Shown here piece after piece: positions 1-6,443 of a DNA stretch of 12,980 nucleotides (position 1 is the stretch's first letter; every line of letters starts with the position of its first letter). The notes below the pieces were generated by a model. That model did not search any database. It had not been told where the DNA came from and saw nothing but the letters and a program-made list of their open reading frames with translations. The translations under genes and the position numbers were made by a program. The stretch is from the NCBI GenBank assembly GCA_017646305.1, contig JAGCMR010000064.1:1-12980 (forward strand), written 5' to 3'. The DNA comes from Spirochaetaceae bacterium (lineage in GTDB: Bacteria > Spirochaetota > Spirochaetia > Treponematales > Treponemataceae).

Positions 1-1
1 C

Positions 2-388
2 AGTGTAGTAATTTCCATGGCGGTGGCAGGTGCCTTTGCAGGCCTTGGTGGTGGTGTAGTGGCTCTTGGTTCCTTCCGTTATGGACGAGTTTTGTCAGGC
101 ATGGATAATTACGGCTTTACTGGAATTGCTGTTGCCTTGGTAGGTAATAATACTGCAGTGGGAACTATGCTGGCAGGTTTGTTATTTGGTCTTTTGGCTG
201 CTGCCCAGCCTTTGATGCAGTCAAAGCAGATTCCCAAGGAAATTACCTTCATTATCCAGGGCTTGATTGTAGTTTTCATTGCCGTCAGAACGGGAATCAG
301 GCTCTTCCTGCTGTGGAGACAAAAAAAATTGCAAGAAAAGGCTCTGGTATCAAATCAAATGACAGAAATGGAGGGTGAAAATGAGTAG
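2..388 (+). CDS. ABC nucleoside transporter permease, C-terminal part (5' cut by window edge)
   Basis: This is the C-terminal 128 residues of an inner-membrane permease of the BmpA-type nucleoside/purine uptake systems (YufP/NupP-like). The frame is open to the first bases of the window, so the true start lies upstream; the first visible ATG at 17 is internal. Visible family features are the small-residue stretch AGAFAGLGGG, the GFTGIAVALVG segment followed by a GxxLAxLLFG-like helix, and a last hydrophobic helix ending in a basic tail (RLFLLWRQKK). Its stop overlaps the start of the second permease by 8 bases, as expected for a permease pair made in equal amounts. The ATPase and substrate-binding lipoprotein would be expected upstream, outside the window. 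Nucleoside specificity is inferred from family resemblance. Confidence 0.88.
   Translation, partial: SVVISMAVAGAFAGLGGGVVALGSFRYGRVLSGMDNYGFTGIAVALVGNNTAVGTMLAGLLFGLLAAAQPLMQSKQIPKEITFIIQGLIVVFIAVRTGIRLFLLWRQKKLQEKALVSNQMTEMEGENE
370..375 (+). promoter_or_regulatory. Shine-Dalgarno site deciding the second permease start
   Basis: GGAGGG ends 5 bases before ATG 381. A GTG at 375 in the same frame would sit on top of this site, so ATG 381 is the better start. Confidence 0.75.
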
Positions 389-1286
389 CATTCTTGGACT
401 AATTCCAGCTGTATTGATGCTTGTTTCTCCCATTTTGATTACCGCCGCTGGTGGAATGATTTGTGAACGATCTGGTGTAGTAAATATTGCTCTGGAAGGT
501 CTGATGGTGATTGGTGCCTTCACCGCAGCCTCCGTCCATGTGTTGCTAGAGGCTACAGTGCCTGGCTCCATCTGGATTGGCCTACTTGCAGGTGCTGTTT
601 TGGGAACACTTTTTTCTGCAATCCATGCCTTTGCAGCTATTTCCCTAAATGCAGATCAAACAGTATCTGGTACTGGAATTAATCTTTTGGCCAACGGTGT
701 AACAATCTTTGCCGCCCAAATCCTTTTTTCCATGGATAGATCAGCTCCCTTCCAAAACGGAATGATGCCTGGTCTCTTTGGTATTTATCCCACGGCCCTT
801 ATTGCCCTAGTGGTGATTTTAGTAACTTGGTTTCTGTTGTATCGCTTGCCCTTTGGTCTTCGGCTCCGTGCCTGTGGTGAAAATCCTGGTGCTGCCGCTT
901 CTGTTGGAATCAACGTAAAGGGATTACGCTATATTGCTGTTCTTGTTTCAGGCTTTTTAGCTGGTTTGGCCGGTGGATGCTTGGTGTTTACCCAGACAAT
1001 TCAGTTTACCTCCAATACCATTAATGGTGCTGGATACATTGCTTTGGCCGCAGTTTCCTTTGGTCGCTGGCGTCCCCTAGGAATTACTGCATCCTCCCTT
1101 TTGTTTGGTGCAGCGGTAGCTTTTTCCATCTACGTGGTAAACATTCCATTCCTAAAGAACTTGTTACCATCAGAATTCTTTAGCCTCTTACCCTATGTTA
1201 TTACTTTGTTAGCCTTGGTGGTATTCAGTGGTAAGAACTATGCTCCTCTAGCATCTGGAAAGCCCTATGAAAAGGCAGGAAGCTAA
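381..1286 (+). CDS. ABC nucleoside transporter permease (YufQ/NupQ-like)
   Basis: This is the second transmembrane subunit of the nucleoside-type ABC importer, 301 residues from ATG 381, a full-length size for the family. Family hallmarks are visible: an N-terminal helix followed by GGMICERSGVVNIALEGLMV (residues 24-43), and the cytoplasmic coupling region RACGENPGAAASVGIN that leads into a GLRYIAVLVSGFLAG helix. NGAGYIALAAVSFGRWRPLG follows near the C-terminal third. Most of the protein is hydrophobic, with roughly eight or more membrane segments. It overlaps the upstream permease by 8 bases and so belongs to that operon. No convincing terminator follows; the next gene has its own promoter 9 bases after this stop. 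The exact substrate (purine nucleosides or a related compound) cannot be read from the sequence. Confidence 0.92.
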   Translation: MSSILGLIPAVLMLVSPILITAAGGMICERSGVVNIALEGLMVIGAFTAASVHVLLEATVPGSIWIGLLAGAVLGTLFSAIHAFAAISLNADQTVSGTGINLLANGVTIFAAQILFSMDRSAPFQNGMMPGLFGIYPTALIALVVILVTWFLLYRLPFGLRLRACGENPGAAASVGINVKGLRYIAVLVSGFLAGLAGGCLVFTQTIQFTSNTINGAGYIALAAVSFGRWRPLGITASSLLFGAAVAFSIYVVNIPFLKNLLPSEFFSLLPYVITLLALVVFSGKNYAPLASGKPYEKAGS

Positions 1287-1294
1287 TTTTATAT

Positions 1295-1323
1295 TTGACA
1301 GCAGCTTTAATGTGTTGTATACT
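1295..1323 (+). promoter_or_regulatory. Sigma-70-type promoter for the sugar ABC ATPase
   Basis: TTGACA at 1295-1300, a 17-base spacer, and TATACT at 1318-1323 match the vegetative consensus with one mismatch at optimal spacing. Transcription would begin near 1330, giving a leader of about 25 bases before the ATG at 1356. Confidence 0.85.
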
Positions 1324-1355
1324 AGTTTTATAAAATAATTCTAAGGAGGCCGTAA

Positions 1356-2468
1356 ATGGCTAAAGTAGAACTAAAGGGAATTGGAAAGATCTACGATGGC
1401 AATGTTCGTGCTGTTGACAACGCTAACATCACCATTGAAGATCAGGAATTCGTTATTTTTGTAGGACCATCTGGTTGTGGTAAGTCCACCACCTTGCGCA
1501 TGGTTGCAGGTTTGGAAGACATCAGTGAGGGAGAGTTGTACATCGACCAGGAGCTGATGAACGACGTTCCACCAAAAGACCGCAACATTGCAATGGTATT
1601 CCAGAACTATGCCTTGTATCCTCACATGACAGTATACGATAACATGGCATTCGGTCTGAAGATTCGTAAGACAGATAAGGCCGAGATTGAGCGCCGTGTA
1701 AATGAAGCTGCTCGTATCTTGGACATCGAGAAGTTGCTTGATCGTAAGCCTAAGGCTCTTTCTGGTGGACAGCGCCAGCGTGTTGCTGTTGGTCGTGCCA
1801 TCGTTCGTAACCCCAAGGTATTCCTTTTCGACGAGCCTTTGTCTAACTTGGATGCTAAGCTCCGCGTTCAGATGCGTGCTGAGATTTCCGATCTCCATCA
1901 CCGCCTGAAGGCTACTATGATTTACGTAACCCACGACCAGGTAGAAGCCTTGACCATGGGTGACAAAATTGTTGTTATGAAGGATGGTAAGGTTCAGCAG
2001 ATTGGTTCACCTCTCTACCTGTACAACCACCCCATCAATAAATTCGTTGCTGGATTCATTGGATCACCCCCAATGAACTTCTTGTCTGTTAAGATTGTAG
2101 AGAAGGGCGGTCAGATTCTTGCTGACGAAGGAACCTTTGAGGTTGTTCCTACTCCTGAGCAGGCAGAAAAACTTAAGGCCTATGTTGGTAAGGAAGTATT
2201 CTTCGGAATTCGTCCTGAAGATATGCAGTATACCAAGGAAGCCGCTGCTAGCAACAACATACAGATGAAGGTTTCTATCATTGAGCCTCTGGGAGCAGAA
2301 ACTCACCTGTACTTGGCTACAAAGAACCAGCAGGTTATCGCTCGCACAGAGCCCGACAACACCTTCCGCATTGGAGATACAGCTAACTTTATCCCTAACA
2401 TGGAAAAGGGTAAGTTCTTTGATAAGGAAACTGAGTTGAACATCTGTGAGGATGTAAAGACAGAGTAG
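1356..2468 (+). CDS. Sugar ABC transporter ATP-binding protein (MalK/UgpC/MsmX type)
   Basis: This is the cytoplasmic ATPase that powers CUT1-family carbohydrate importers, 370 residues, normal for the family. Visible motifs are Walker A GPSGCGKST (37-45), Q-loop glutamine 83 in VFQNYALYPH, signature LSGGQRQRV (135-143), Walker B VFLFDEP (155-161), D-loop SNLDAKLR, and switch histidine 193 in VTHDQ. The C-terminal third (about 240-370) is the TOBE-type regulatory domain; GIRPED around residue 287 is typical of this subfamily. The start is fixed by AAGGAGG at 1343-1349, six bases before ATG. No permease or binding protein is adjacent, and the gene has its own promoter and terminator, as in MsmX-type ATPases shared by several importers. 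Codon choice (AAG, CGT, GTT, AAC) is more biased than in neighbouring genes, which suggests high expression. Which sugars it serves is unknown. Confidence 0.95.
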   Translation: MAKVELKGIGKIYDGNVRAVDNANITIEDQEFVIFVGPSGCGKSTTLRMVAGLEDISEGELYIDQELMNDVPPKDRNIAMVFQNYALYPHMTVYDNMAFGLKIRKTDKAEIERRVNEAARILDIEKLLDRKPKALSGGQRQRVAVGRAIVRNPKVFLFDEPLSNLDAKLRVQMRAEISDLHHRLKATMIYVTHDQVEALTMGDKIVVMKDGKVQQIGSPLYLYNHPINKFVAGFIGSPPMNFLSVKIVEKGGQILADEGTFEVVPTPEQAEKLKAYVGKEVFFGIRPEDMQYTKEAAASNNIQMKVSIIEPLGAETHLYLATKNQQVIARTEPDNTFRIGDTANFIPNMEKGKFFDKETELNICEDVKTE

Positions 2469-2490
2469 TTTTTAACTCTCGTTTGAGAAG

Positions 2491-2529
2491 ATGCCGAATG
2501 AAGGGATTTCCTGGATTTCGGCATTTTTA
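2491..2529 (+). terminator. Intrinsic terminator after the ABC ATPase
   Basis: ATGCCGAA (2491-2498) pairs perfectly with TTCGGCAT (2517-2524) across an 18-base loop, followed directly by a T run (2524-2528). It lies 22 bases after the ATPase stop and closes a single-gene transcript. Confidence 0.85.
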
Positions 2530-2591
2530 TTTTAAACGACAGATTAATTTTGATTAGCGATTATTGATATTTCTTTTATTTTACACACCGC

Positions 2592-2620
2592 TTGACTAGC
2601 TGTAATGAAAATTCTATTAT
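2592..2620 (+). promoter_or_regulatory. Possible sigma-70 promoter abutting the pcnB start codon
   Basis: TTGACT (2592-2597), a 17-base spacer and TATTAT (2615-2620) resemble a vegetative promoter, but the -10 box ends one base before the annotated ATG at 2621. Transcription would start near 2627, inside the reading frame. Either the message is leaderless from a later codon, such as GTG 2630, or another promoter is used. No Shine-Dalgarno sequence precedes 2621. Confidence 0.5.
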
Positions 2621-3922
2621 ATGCAAACCGTGTTATTTCGATATTCTGCTGATGCAAAGGGCCGTCCAGTTAAAAAGGCCATTATTTATACAAAAGATGA
2701 ACATTCCATTTCTCCTCAGAAGATTGATCCAGACGCTCTTTTTATAGTCAAGCAACTTCATAATCATGGATATGATGCATATATCGTTGGTGGAGCGGTA
2801 CGAGATTTATTGGTTCAAAAAGAACCCAAGGATTTTGACATTGTTACTGATGCAACTCCTTCAAAGATAAAGAAGATTTTTCGGAATTCTAGAATTATTG
2901 GTAGAAGATTCCGTCTTGTACACGTTTTCTTTGGACCAAAGATTTTTGAGGTGAGTACTTTTCGCTCCATTTCTGATGGCTCTGTAGGTAATAGCTTTGG
3001 TACTATGGATGAAGACGCCCTTCGCCGAGACTTTACTCTTAATGCCTTGTATTATGACCCCTTGAAAGAGCAGGTAATTGATTATGTGGGTGGATTGAAG
3101 GATATTCAAAAACGGATTATTCGGCCAGTTATCCCCTTGAATCGGATTTTTGAAGAAGATCCTGTTCGTATGCTTCGGGCAGTAAAATATGCAGCTACTA
3201 CAGGTTGTTCTATGCCTCGAAGCTTGAAGCGTAAGATTTGTAAGTCTGCACATCTTCTTTCTCCTGTGTCTCCTTCTCGACTTACAGAAGAATTGATGAA
3301 GATAATTAACAGTGGTCATGCCTATGATATTATTAGGGCAGCCATGGAGGTTGACTTATTTATGCATCTTCAGCCTGCCGCCACTGCCATGATGTATGCT
3401 AGTAGTGAGTTTAAGGCTAATTATTTTAAGCATTTACAAGAGCTAGATGCTCTCCATGCCAATGAGCCAACTGCACGGCTTGGATTAAGACTTTCTTACC
3501 TTATCTACGATTTTACCGCAGGCCTAACGGATTGGCAGGCAGAGGTGGATCAAAAATCTGCCACCGCAGAATTGTATAGCAGAACCTGGGCTCAGTGTAG
3601 GAATTTTGTTCTTCCTATGAATCCTCAGCGAACAGAGTTGGAGTTTGCTATTCGTACTGTATTACGCCAACTGGGAGTTTCTGTTCATATTCCAAAACGG
3701 GCCTTTTCTTCTTGCAAGTCAAATGTTTCTGGAGAAAAGCAGGAGCAGGGAATTGTCAGTGCTGTTAAAATGGCTGCCAGTCACAATAAGAAGTCTCATG
3801 ATCATGGTCATGAGCATCATCATAATCGTGACAAACTTGATGCTGCCGTTAGCAGAAGACGTCATTCAGGTAGAAGACGGAGCAAGGGTGCGGTATCTGC
3901 GGCTATTGCCACAGGAAATTAA
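2621..3922 (+). CDS. pcnB: Poly(A) polymerase (PcnB-type class II nucleotidyltransferase)
   Basis: This predicted enzyme adds 3' poly(A) tails to RNA and so promotes decay; it belongs to the same superfamily as the CCA-adding enzymes. The nucleotidyltransferase head carries GGAVRD (57-62), metal-binding D71 and D73 in DFDIVTDA, and a third likely acidic residue E110. RRFRLVH (95-101) resembles the bacterial poly(A) polymerase signature and favours PcnB over a CCA enzyme. RRDFTLNAL (135-143) and EDPVRMLRA (179-187) follow in the expected order, then a helical RNA-binding region. The length of 433 is close to the E. coli protein. The tail is unusual: a histidine-rich run at 393-401, then an arginine-rich stretch RRRHSGRRRSKG like the basic tail of other PcnB proteins. 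An in-frame stop at 2606 rules out an earlier start. The exact start is uncertain because of the overlapping promoter, although the N-terminal residues look genuinely coding. The gene converges on the next, 14 bases away. Confidence 0.9.
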   Translation: MQTVLFRYSADAKGRPVKKAIIYTKDEHSISPQKIDPDALFIVKQLHNHGYDAYIVGGAVRDLLVQKEPKDFDIVTDATPSKIKKIFRNSRIIGRRFRLVHVFFGPKIFEVSTFRSISDGSVGNSFGTMDEDALRRDFTLNALYYDPLKEQVIDYVGGLKDIQKRIIRPVIPLNRIFEEDPVRMLRAVKYAATTGCSMPRSLKRKICKSAHLLSPVSPSRLTEELMKIINSGHAYDIIRAAMEVDLFMHLQPAATAMMYASSEFKANYFKHLQELDALHANEPTARLGLRLSYLIYDFTAGLTDWQAEVDQKSATAELYSRTWAQCRNFVLPMNPQRTELEFAIRTVLRQLGVSVHIPKRAFSSCKSNVSGEKQEQGIVSAVKMAASHNKKSHDHGHEHHHNRDKLDAAVSRRRHSGRRRSKGAVSAAIATGN

Positions 3923-3936
3923 AATCAAAAGTATAA

Positions 3937-4821
3937 TTATTTTTTCTTGATTTTGTCTGTTTGGGTAATCTTATCGATAATAATACTTACTTCTTCAATC
4001 AGGATACCTGTGTATTTTTCAATATTAGTAATGATGTAGGATTGAAGATTGTGGATGGTGCCAGTAAGCTGAGTTCCAAAGGGGATATCGATAGTAACAA
4101 CTAGTCGGTATCCACGGGCATCTGTCTTTATCTGGAGCTTTTTCACTCGAATTTGTGGGTCATGTTCTGCAACACAGTGCATGACCATCTGGGTAATGGC
4201 TGCTTCTGAAATTTCTATACGGCCTTTTTTGGAGAATTCTGGTCGTACCACTGATTTTTCTGATACTTGAGAATTCTTATCTTTTTCGTTAGTTATGGTC
4301 AAGCCTTTGAAAAAAATCTTAACCTTATTGTAGAAGATTTTAGGATAGTCTCGTTTTATTTCGATTGAGGGCACGGGTATCACGTGTTTTCCTTCTACTA
4401 GTCGTGAACGCTGGGCAATTTCAATATCCTCTTGGCTAGCTACATCGGTAATGTCAATGATCTTTGAAGGAGCTGGGAGCTGCAGTCTAATGGCAATTTT
4501 TTGTACCATCTTTTCTGAGGTGCCAAGCAGGAGGATTTTTTTGATATGGTTCTTTTGTAGGGCCTTTGCCACATGGTCTCGATGACTTTTGTCATCAAAA
4601 AGGGCTACACGAACTGCACCCATGTAAGTTTTTTCGCGTTTTGCTGTTTGCCCCGCAACAATTTTATCGTTTTGGATTAAAAGTCCGTCATCAATGATTG
4701 CATCAATACCGTATTTTTCTGCCACTAGCTTGGCACGAAAACTTTTTCCAGTACCACTGGGACCAACTAAAGCGAAAACTGTTATACCTTTGAATGCAAG
4801 AATAATATCAGAAAATTTCAT
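3937..4821 (-). CDS. P-loop ATPase-like protein with C-terminal Asp23/Gls24-like domain
   Basis: This 294-residue cytoplasmic protein has two parts. The N-terminal part (about 1-165) has a Walker A motif, GPSGTGKS at 20-27, and the hydrophobic strand ILLLG at 96-100. IIDDGLLI around 42-49 could be a nucleotide-kinase-like acidic segment, but the family is not one I can name. A charged linker (about 175-198) leads to the C-terminal part (about 199-287), whose GRIEISEAAITQMV opening, alternating strands and TGILIEEVSIIID ending resemble the Asp23/Gls24/YloU family. It begins 4 bases after the stop of the pseudouridine synthase gene, so the two form an operon. No Shine-Dalgarno sequence is seen before its ATG, which suggests translational coupling. 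Function is unknown; the nucleotide-binding role is inferred from the P-loop alone. Confidence 0.8.
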   Translation of the reverse strand: MKFSDIILAFKGITVFALVGPSGTGKSFRAKLVAEKYGIDAIIDDGLLIQNDKIVAGQTAKREKTYMGAVRVALFDDKSHRDHVAKALQKNHIKKILLLGTSEKMVQKIAIRLQLPAPSKIIDITDVASQEDIEIAQRSRLVEGKHVIPVPSIEIKRDYPKIFYNKVKIFFKGLTITNEKDKNSQVSEKSVVRPEFSKKGRIEISEAAITQMVMHCVAEHDPQIRVKKLQIKTDARGYRLVVTIDIPFGTQLTGTIHNLQSYIITNIEKYTGILIEEVSIIIDKITQTDKIKKK

Positions 4822-4825
4822 GGGT

Positions 4826-5884
4826 TTATATAATATATCCCTTTAATTCCATTTCTGGCAAGTGTGTAAGTAACATATTTCTGAAATTTTCAGAAAGAGG
4901 AGCTTCTACAAGGGACGGAAGCTGGAGAGGGTTGTCAGAAGGCAATCTTATTTTCCAAGCATGAAGAAAAAAATCCTGTTGAACTTTTTCTTGATTCCTG
5001 ATTTGATTTTCTTGAAACTGTGTTTTCTTAGTCTTTATATGACTAGTGGTTAGAGGTGTTCCTCCATAGGCTCTATCCCCCAGTAAGGGAAAGCCGTGAT
5101 GGCTACAGTGGAGTCTGATCTGGTGAGTTCTTCCAGTGGAAATTTCCAAATGTACTAGGGTAATGGGCTTACCTTTGTAGCTTCCCCAGGCTAATGGATG
5201 AGCTATAGTATGTGCTTTTTTGCCATGGCTCCTAATTTCTGATTGAACAAAGCCTTTTGATCTAGTCTGTTCTTGTCGTGCAATTTCTTCTTGCCAGACT
5301 TGCTCCTTTCGTAGATTTCCTTCCACCAAAGCAAGATATTCTTTTTTGATAAGATGCTCTTTCATGGCCTGGGAAAACCATTGAGCACCTAAAAGACTTT
5401 GAGAAAAGGCGAGAACTCCTGTGGTTTTTCGGTCAAGACGGTGTAAGGGACCTGGGTGAAAGGATAGGGAGGGAGCTATTCCTTTTTCTTGCTGCATCTG
5501 GAGGTATTCTTGATAAATAATCTTGTCCAAGGACAGGGAAATATTTTGCCCTCCTTGAACAGGTATGTCATACGGCTTGTTAATGATTCTGATATGTTGA
5601 TTAAGGAATAAATCTGGAGCTAAAGATAGTGCTTGTTGTTGAGTCGGTGGCTGTTGCTGGCAAGGTGTAGATTCCTTTTTCAGTAGAAAGGCAGCAATAT
5701 TTATGGTATCTCCCACCGTTACCTTTACTTCTGGGCTTGTTTTTCCTGTGTTTTTCCGTACGAGTCCTTTGCGAAAATATTTATAAATCATTCCCAATGA
5801 GTGGTCTGGCATGAGTCTTCTGACAATTCTATCAATACGACGACCAGCATCATTTTCGTCAGCAGTAAAATCCAAGAAATCCAT
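4826..5884 (-). CDS. RluA-family RNA pseudouridine synthase with S4 domain
   Basis: This enzyme isomerises uridine to pseudouridine in RNA, most likely 23S rRNA given its resemblance to RluC/RluD; the target base cannot be read from the sequence. An S4-type RNA-binding domain occupies about 13-68 (RRIDRIVRRL, then VKVTVGDTINI). A glutamine- and proline-rich linker (about 76-84) joins it to the catalytic domain. The catalytic motif HRLDRKTTG (148-156) contains the essential aspartate D151. YLALVEG (183-189), GRTHQIRLH (251-259) and LLGDRAYGG (267-275) follow in family order. At 352 residues it is slightly longer than typical, with a glutamine/lysine-rich insert near 281-302. It is the first gene of a minus-strand pair and is divergent from the plus-strand operon. 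No Shine-Dalgarno sequence is visible before its ATG, but no better start exists. Confidence 0.93.
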   Translation of the reverse strand: MDFLDFTADENDAGRRIDRIVRRLMPDHSLGMIYKYFRKGLVRKNTGKTSPEVKVTVGDTINIAAFLLKKESTPCQQQPPTQQQALSLAPDLFLNQHIRIINKPYDIPVQGGQNISLSLDKIIYQEYLQMQQEKGIAPSLSFHPGPLHRLDRKTTGVLAFSQSLLGAQWFSQAMKEHLIKKEYLALVEGNLRKEQVWQEEIARQEQTRSKGFVQSEIRSHGKKAHTIAHPLAWGSYKGKPITLVHLEISTGRTHQIRLHCSHHGFPLLGDRAYGGTPLTTSHIKTKKTQFQENQIRNQEKVQQDFFLHAWKIRLPSDNPLQLPSLVEAPLSENFRNMLLTHLPEMELKGYII

Positions 5885-5894
5885 TTTCGTATTG

Positions 5895-5900
5895 TATAAT
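5895..5900 (+). promoter_or_regulatory. Candidate -10 box in the divergent intergenic region
   Basis: TATAAT lies in the 73-base gap between the divergent genes and could serve the plus-strand operon. No good -35 element stands 16-18 bases upstream, so this is weak. Confidence 0.3.
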
Positions 5901-5957
5901 AAAATTGGTGGTGAATCTACTAGACAAAAATTATCTTAGCAGTAAAATGGAGTAGAT

Positions 5958-6437
5958 ATGATTTCTTCTACACTAAGACAATTGCAGACACTCTTTAGTA
6001 ATCCTGTCTTTCTCGCCTGTATTTTTAGCTGGTTTTCAGCTCAATTTATTAAGACGGTGATTAAGCTTTTGGGTGGCAATGTTTCTAGTGTAAAGGAATT
6101 GTTGGAATTGTTGCTTTGGCGAACAGGAGGAATGCCTTCTAGCCATTCATCTTTAGTGTGTACATTAAGTACTACTATTGGTTTTCGTTCTGGTATTAAT
6201 TCAGATATTTTTATTCTAGCCCTTTGTTTTGCTCTTGTTACTATCCGTGACGCTGTAGGTGTACGTCGTGCCAGTGGTATTCAGGCACGAGTTTTGAATG
6301 AGATTGGAAAAACTTTGGAGGGAAAGGACATCCTCAAGTTTAAGCCGATCAAGGAGATTCAAGGTCATAAGCCTGCAGAGGTTTTTGTGGGATGTTTCTG
6401 GGGAGTGGCTATAGGTATTGCCTTCTCCGTGTTGTAA
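5958..6437 (+). CDS. DUF212 (YuiD-like, divergent PAP2) membrane protein
   Basis: This small integral membrane protein of 159 residues is full length for DUF212. Family motifs are visible: FSWFSAQFIKTVIKLL in the first membrane segment and GGMPSSHSS (57-65), the histidine-containing motif shared with PAP2 phosphatases. IRDAVGVRRASG (96-107) is followed by the closing segment IKEIQGHKPAEV and a final hydrophobic helix. Family members usually have Y before the DA of the third motif; here it is R. Biochemical function of the family is unsettled; a lipid-phosphate role is only suggested by the PAP2-like motif. GGAG at 5949-5952, five bases before ATG, supports the start. It is the first gene of the long plus-strand operon, ending 6 bases before the next gene. 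Confidence 0.9.
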   Translation: MISSTLRQLQTLFSNPVFLACIFSWFSAQFIKTVIKLLGGNVSSVKELLELLLWRTGGMPSSHSSLVCTLSTTIGFRSGINSDIFILALCFALVTIRDAVGVRRASGIQARVLNEIGKTLEGKDILKFKPIKEIQGHKPAEVFVGCFWGVAIGIAFSVL

Positions 6438-6443
6438 TCTACC

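Noticed and set aside
1371..1934. A 187-codon open frame on the minus strand inside the sugar ABC ATPase gene
   Set aside because: It lies opposite a strongly recognised gene, has no family resemblance and is explained by the biased codon use of the sense strand.
2861..3319. A 152-codon open frame on the minus strand inside pcnB
   Set aside because: It covers the catalytic core of pcnB in antisense, is rich in residues expected of a shadow frame, and has no ribosome site or family resemblance.
3921..3954. AAAATCAA (3921-3928) and TTGATTTT (3947-3954) as a shared terminator between the convergent genes
   Set aside because: The stem is entirely A/T apart from one pair and lacks a T run after it in the pcnB direction, so it is weak as an intrinsic terminator. 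A bidirectional role cannot be excluded.
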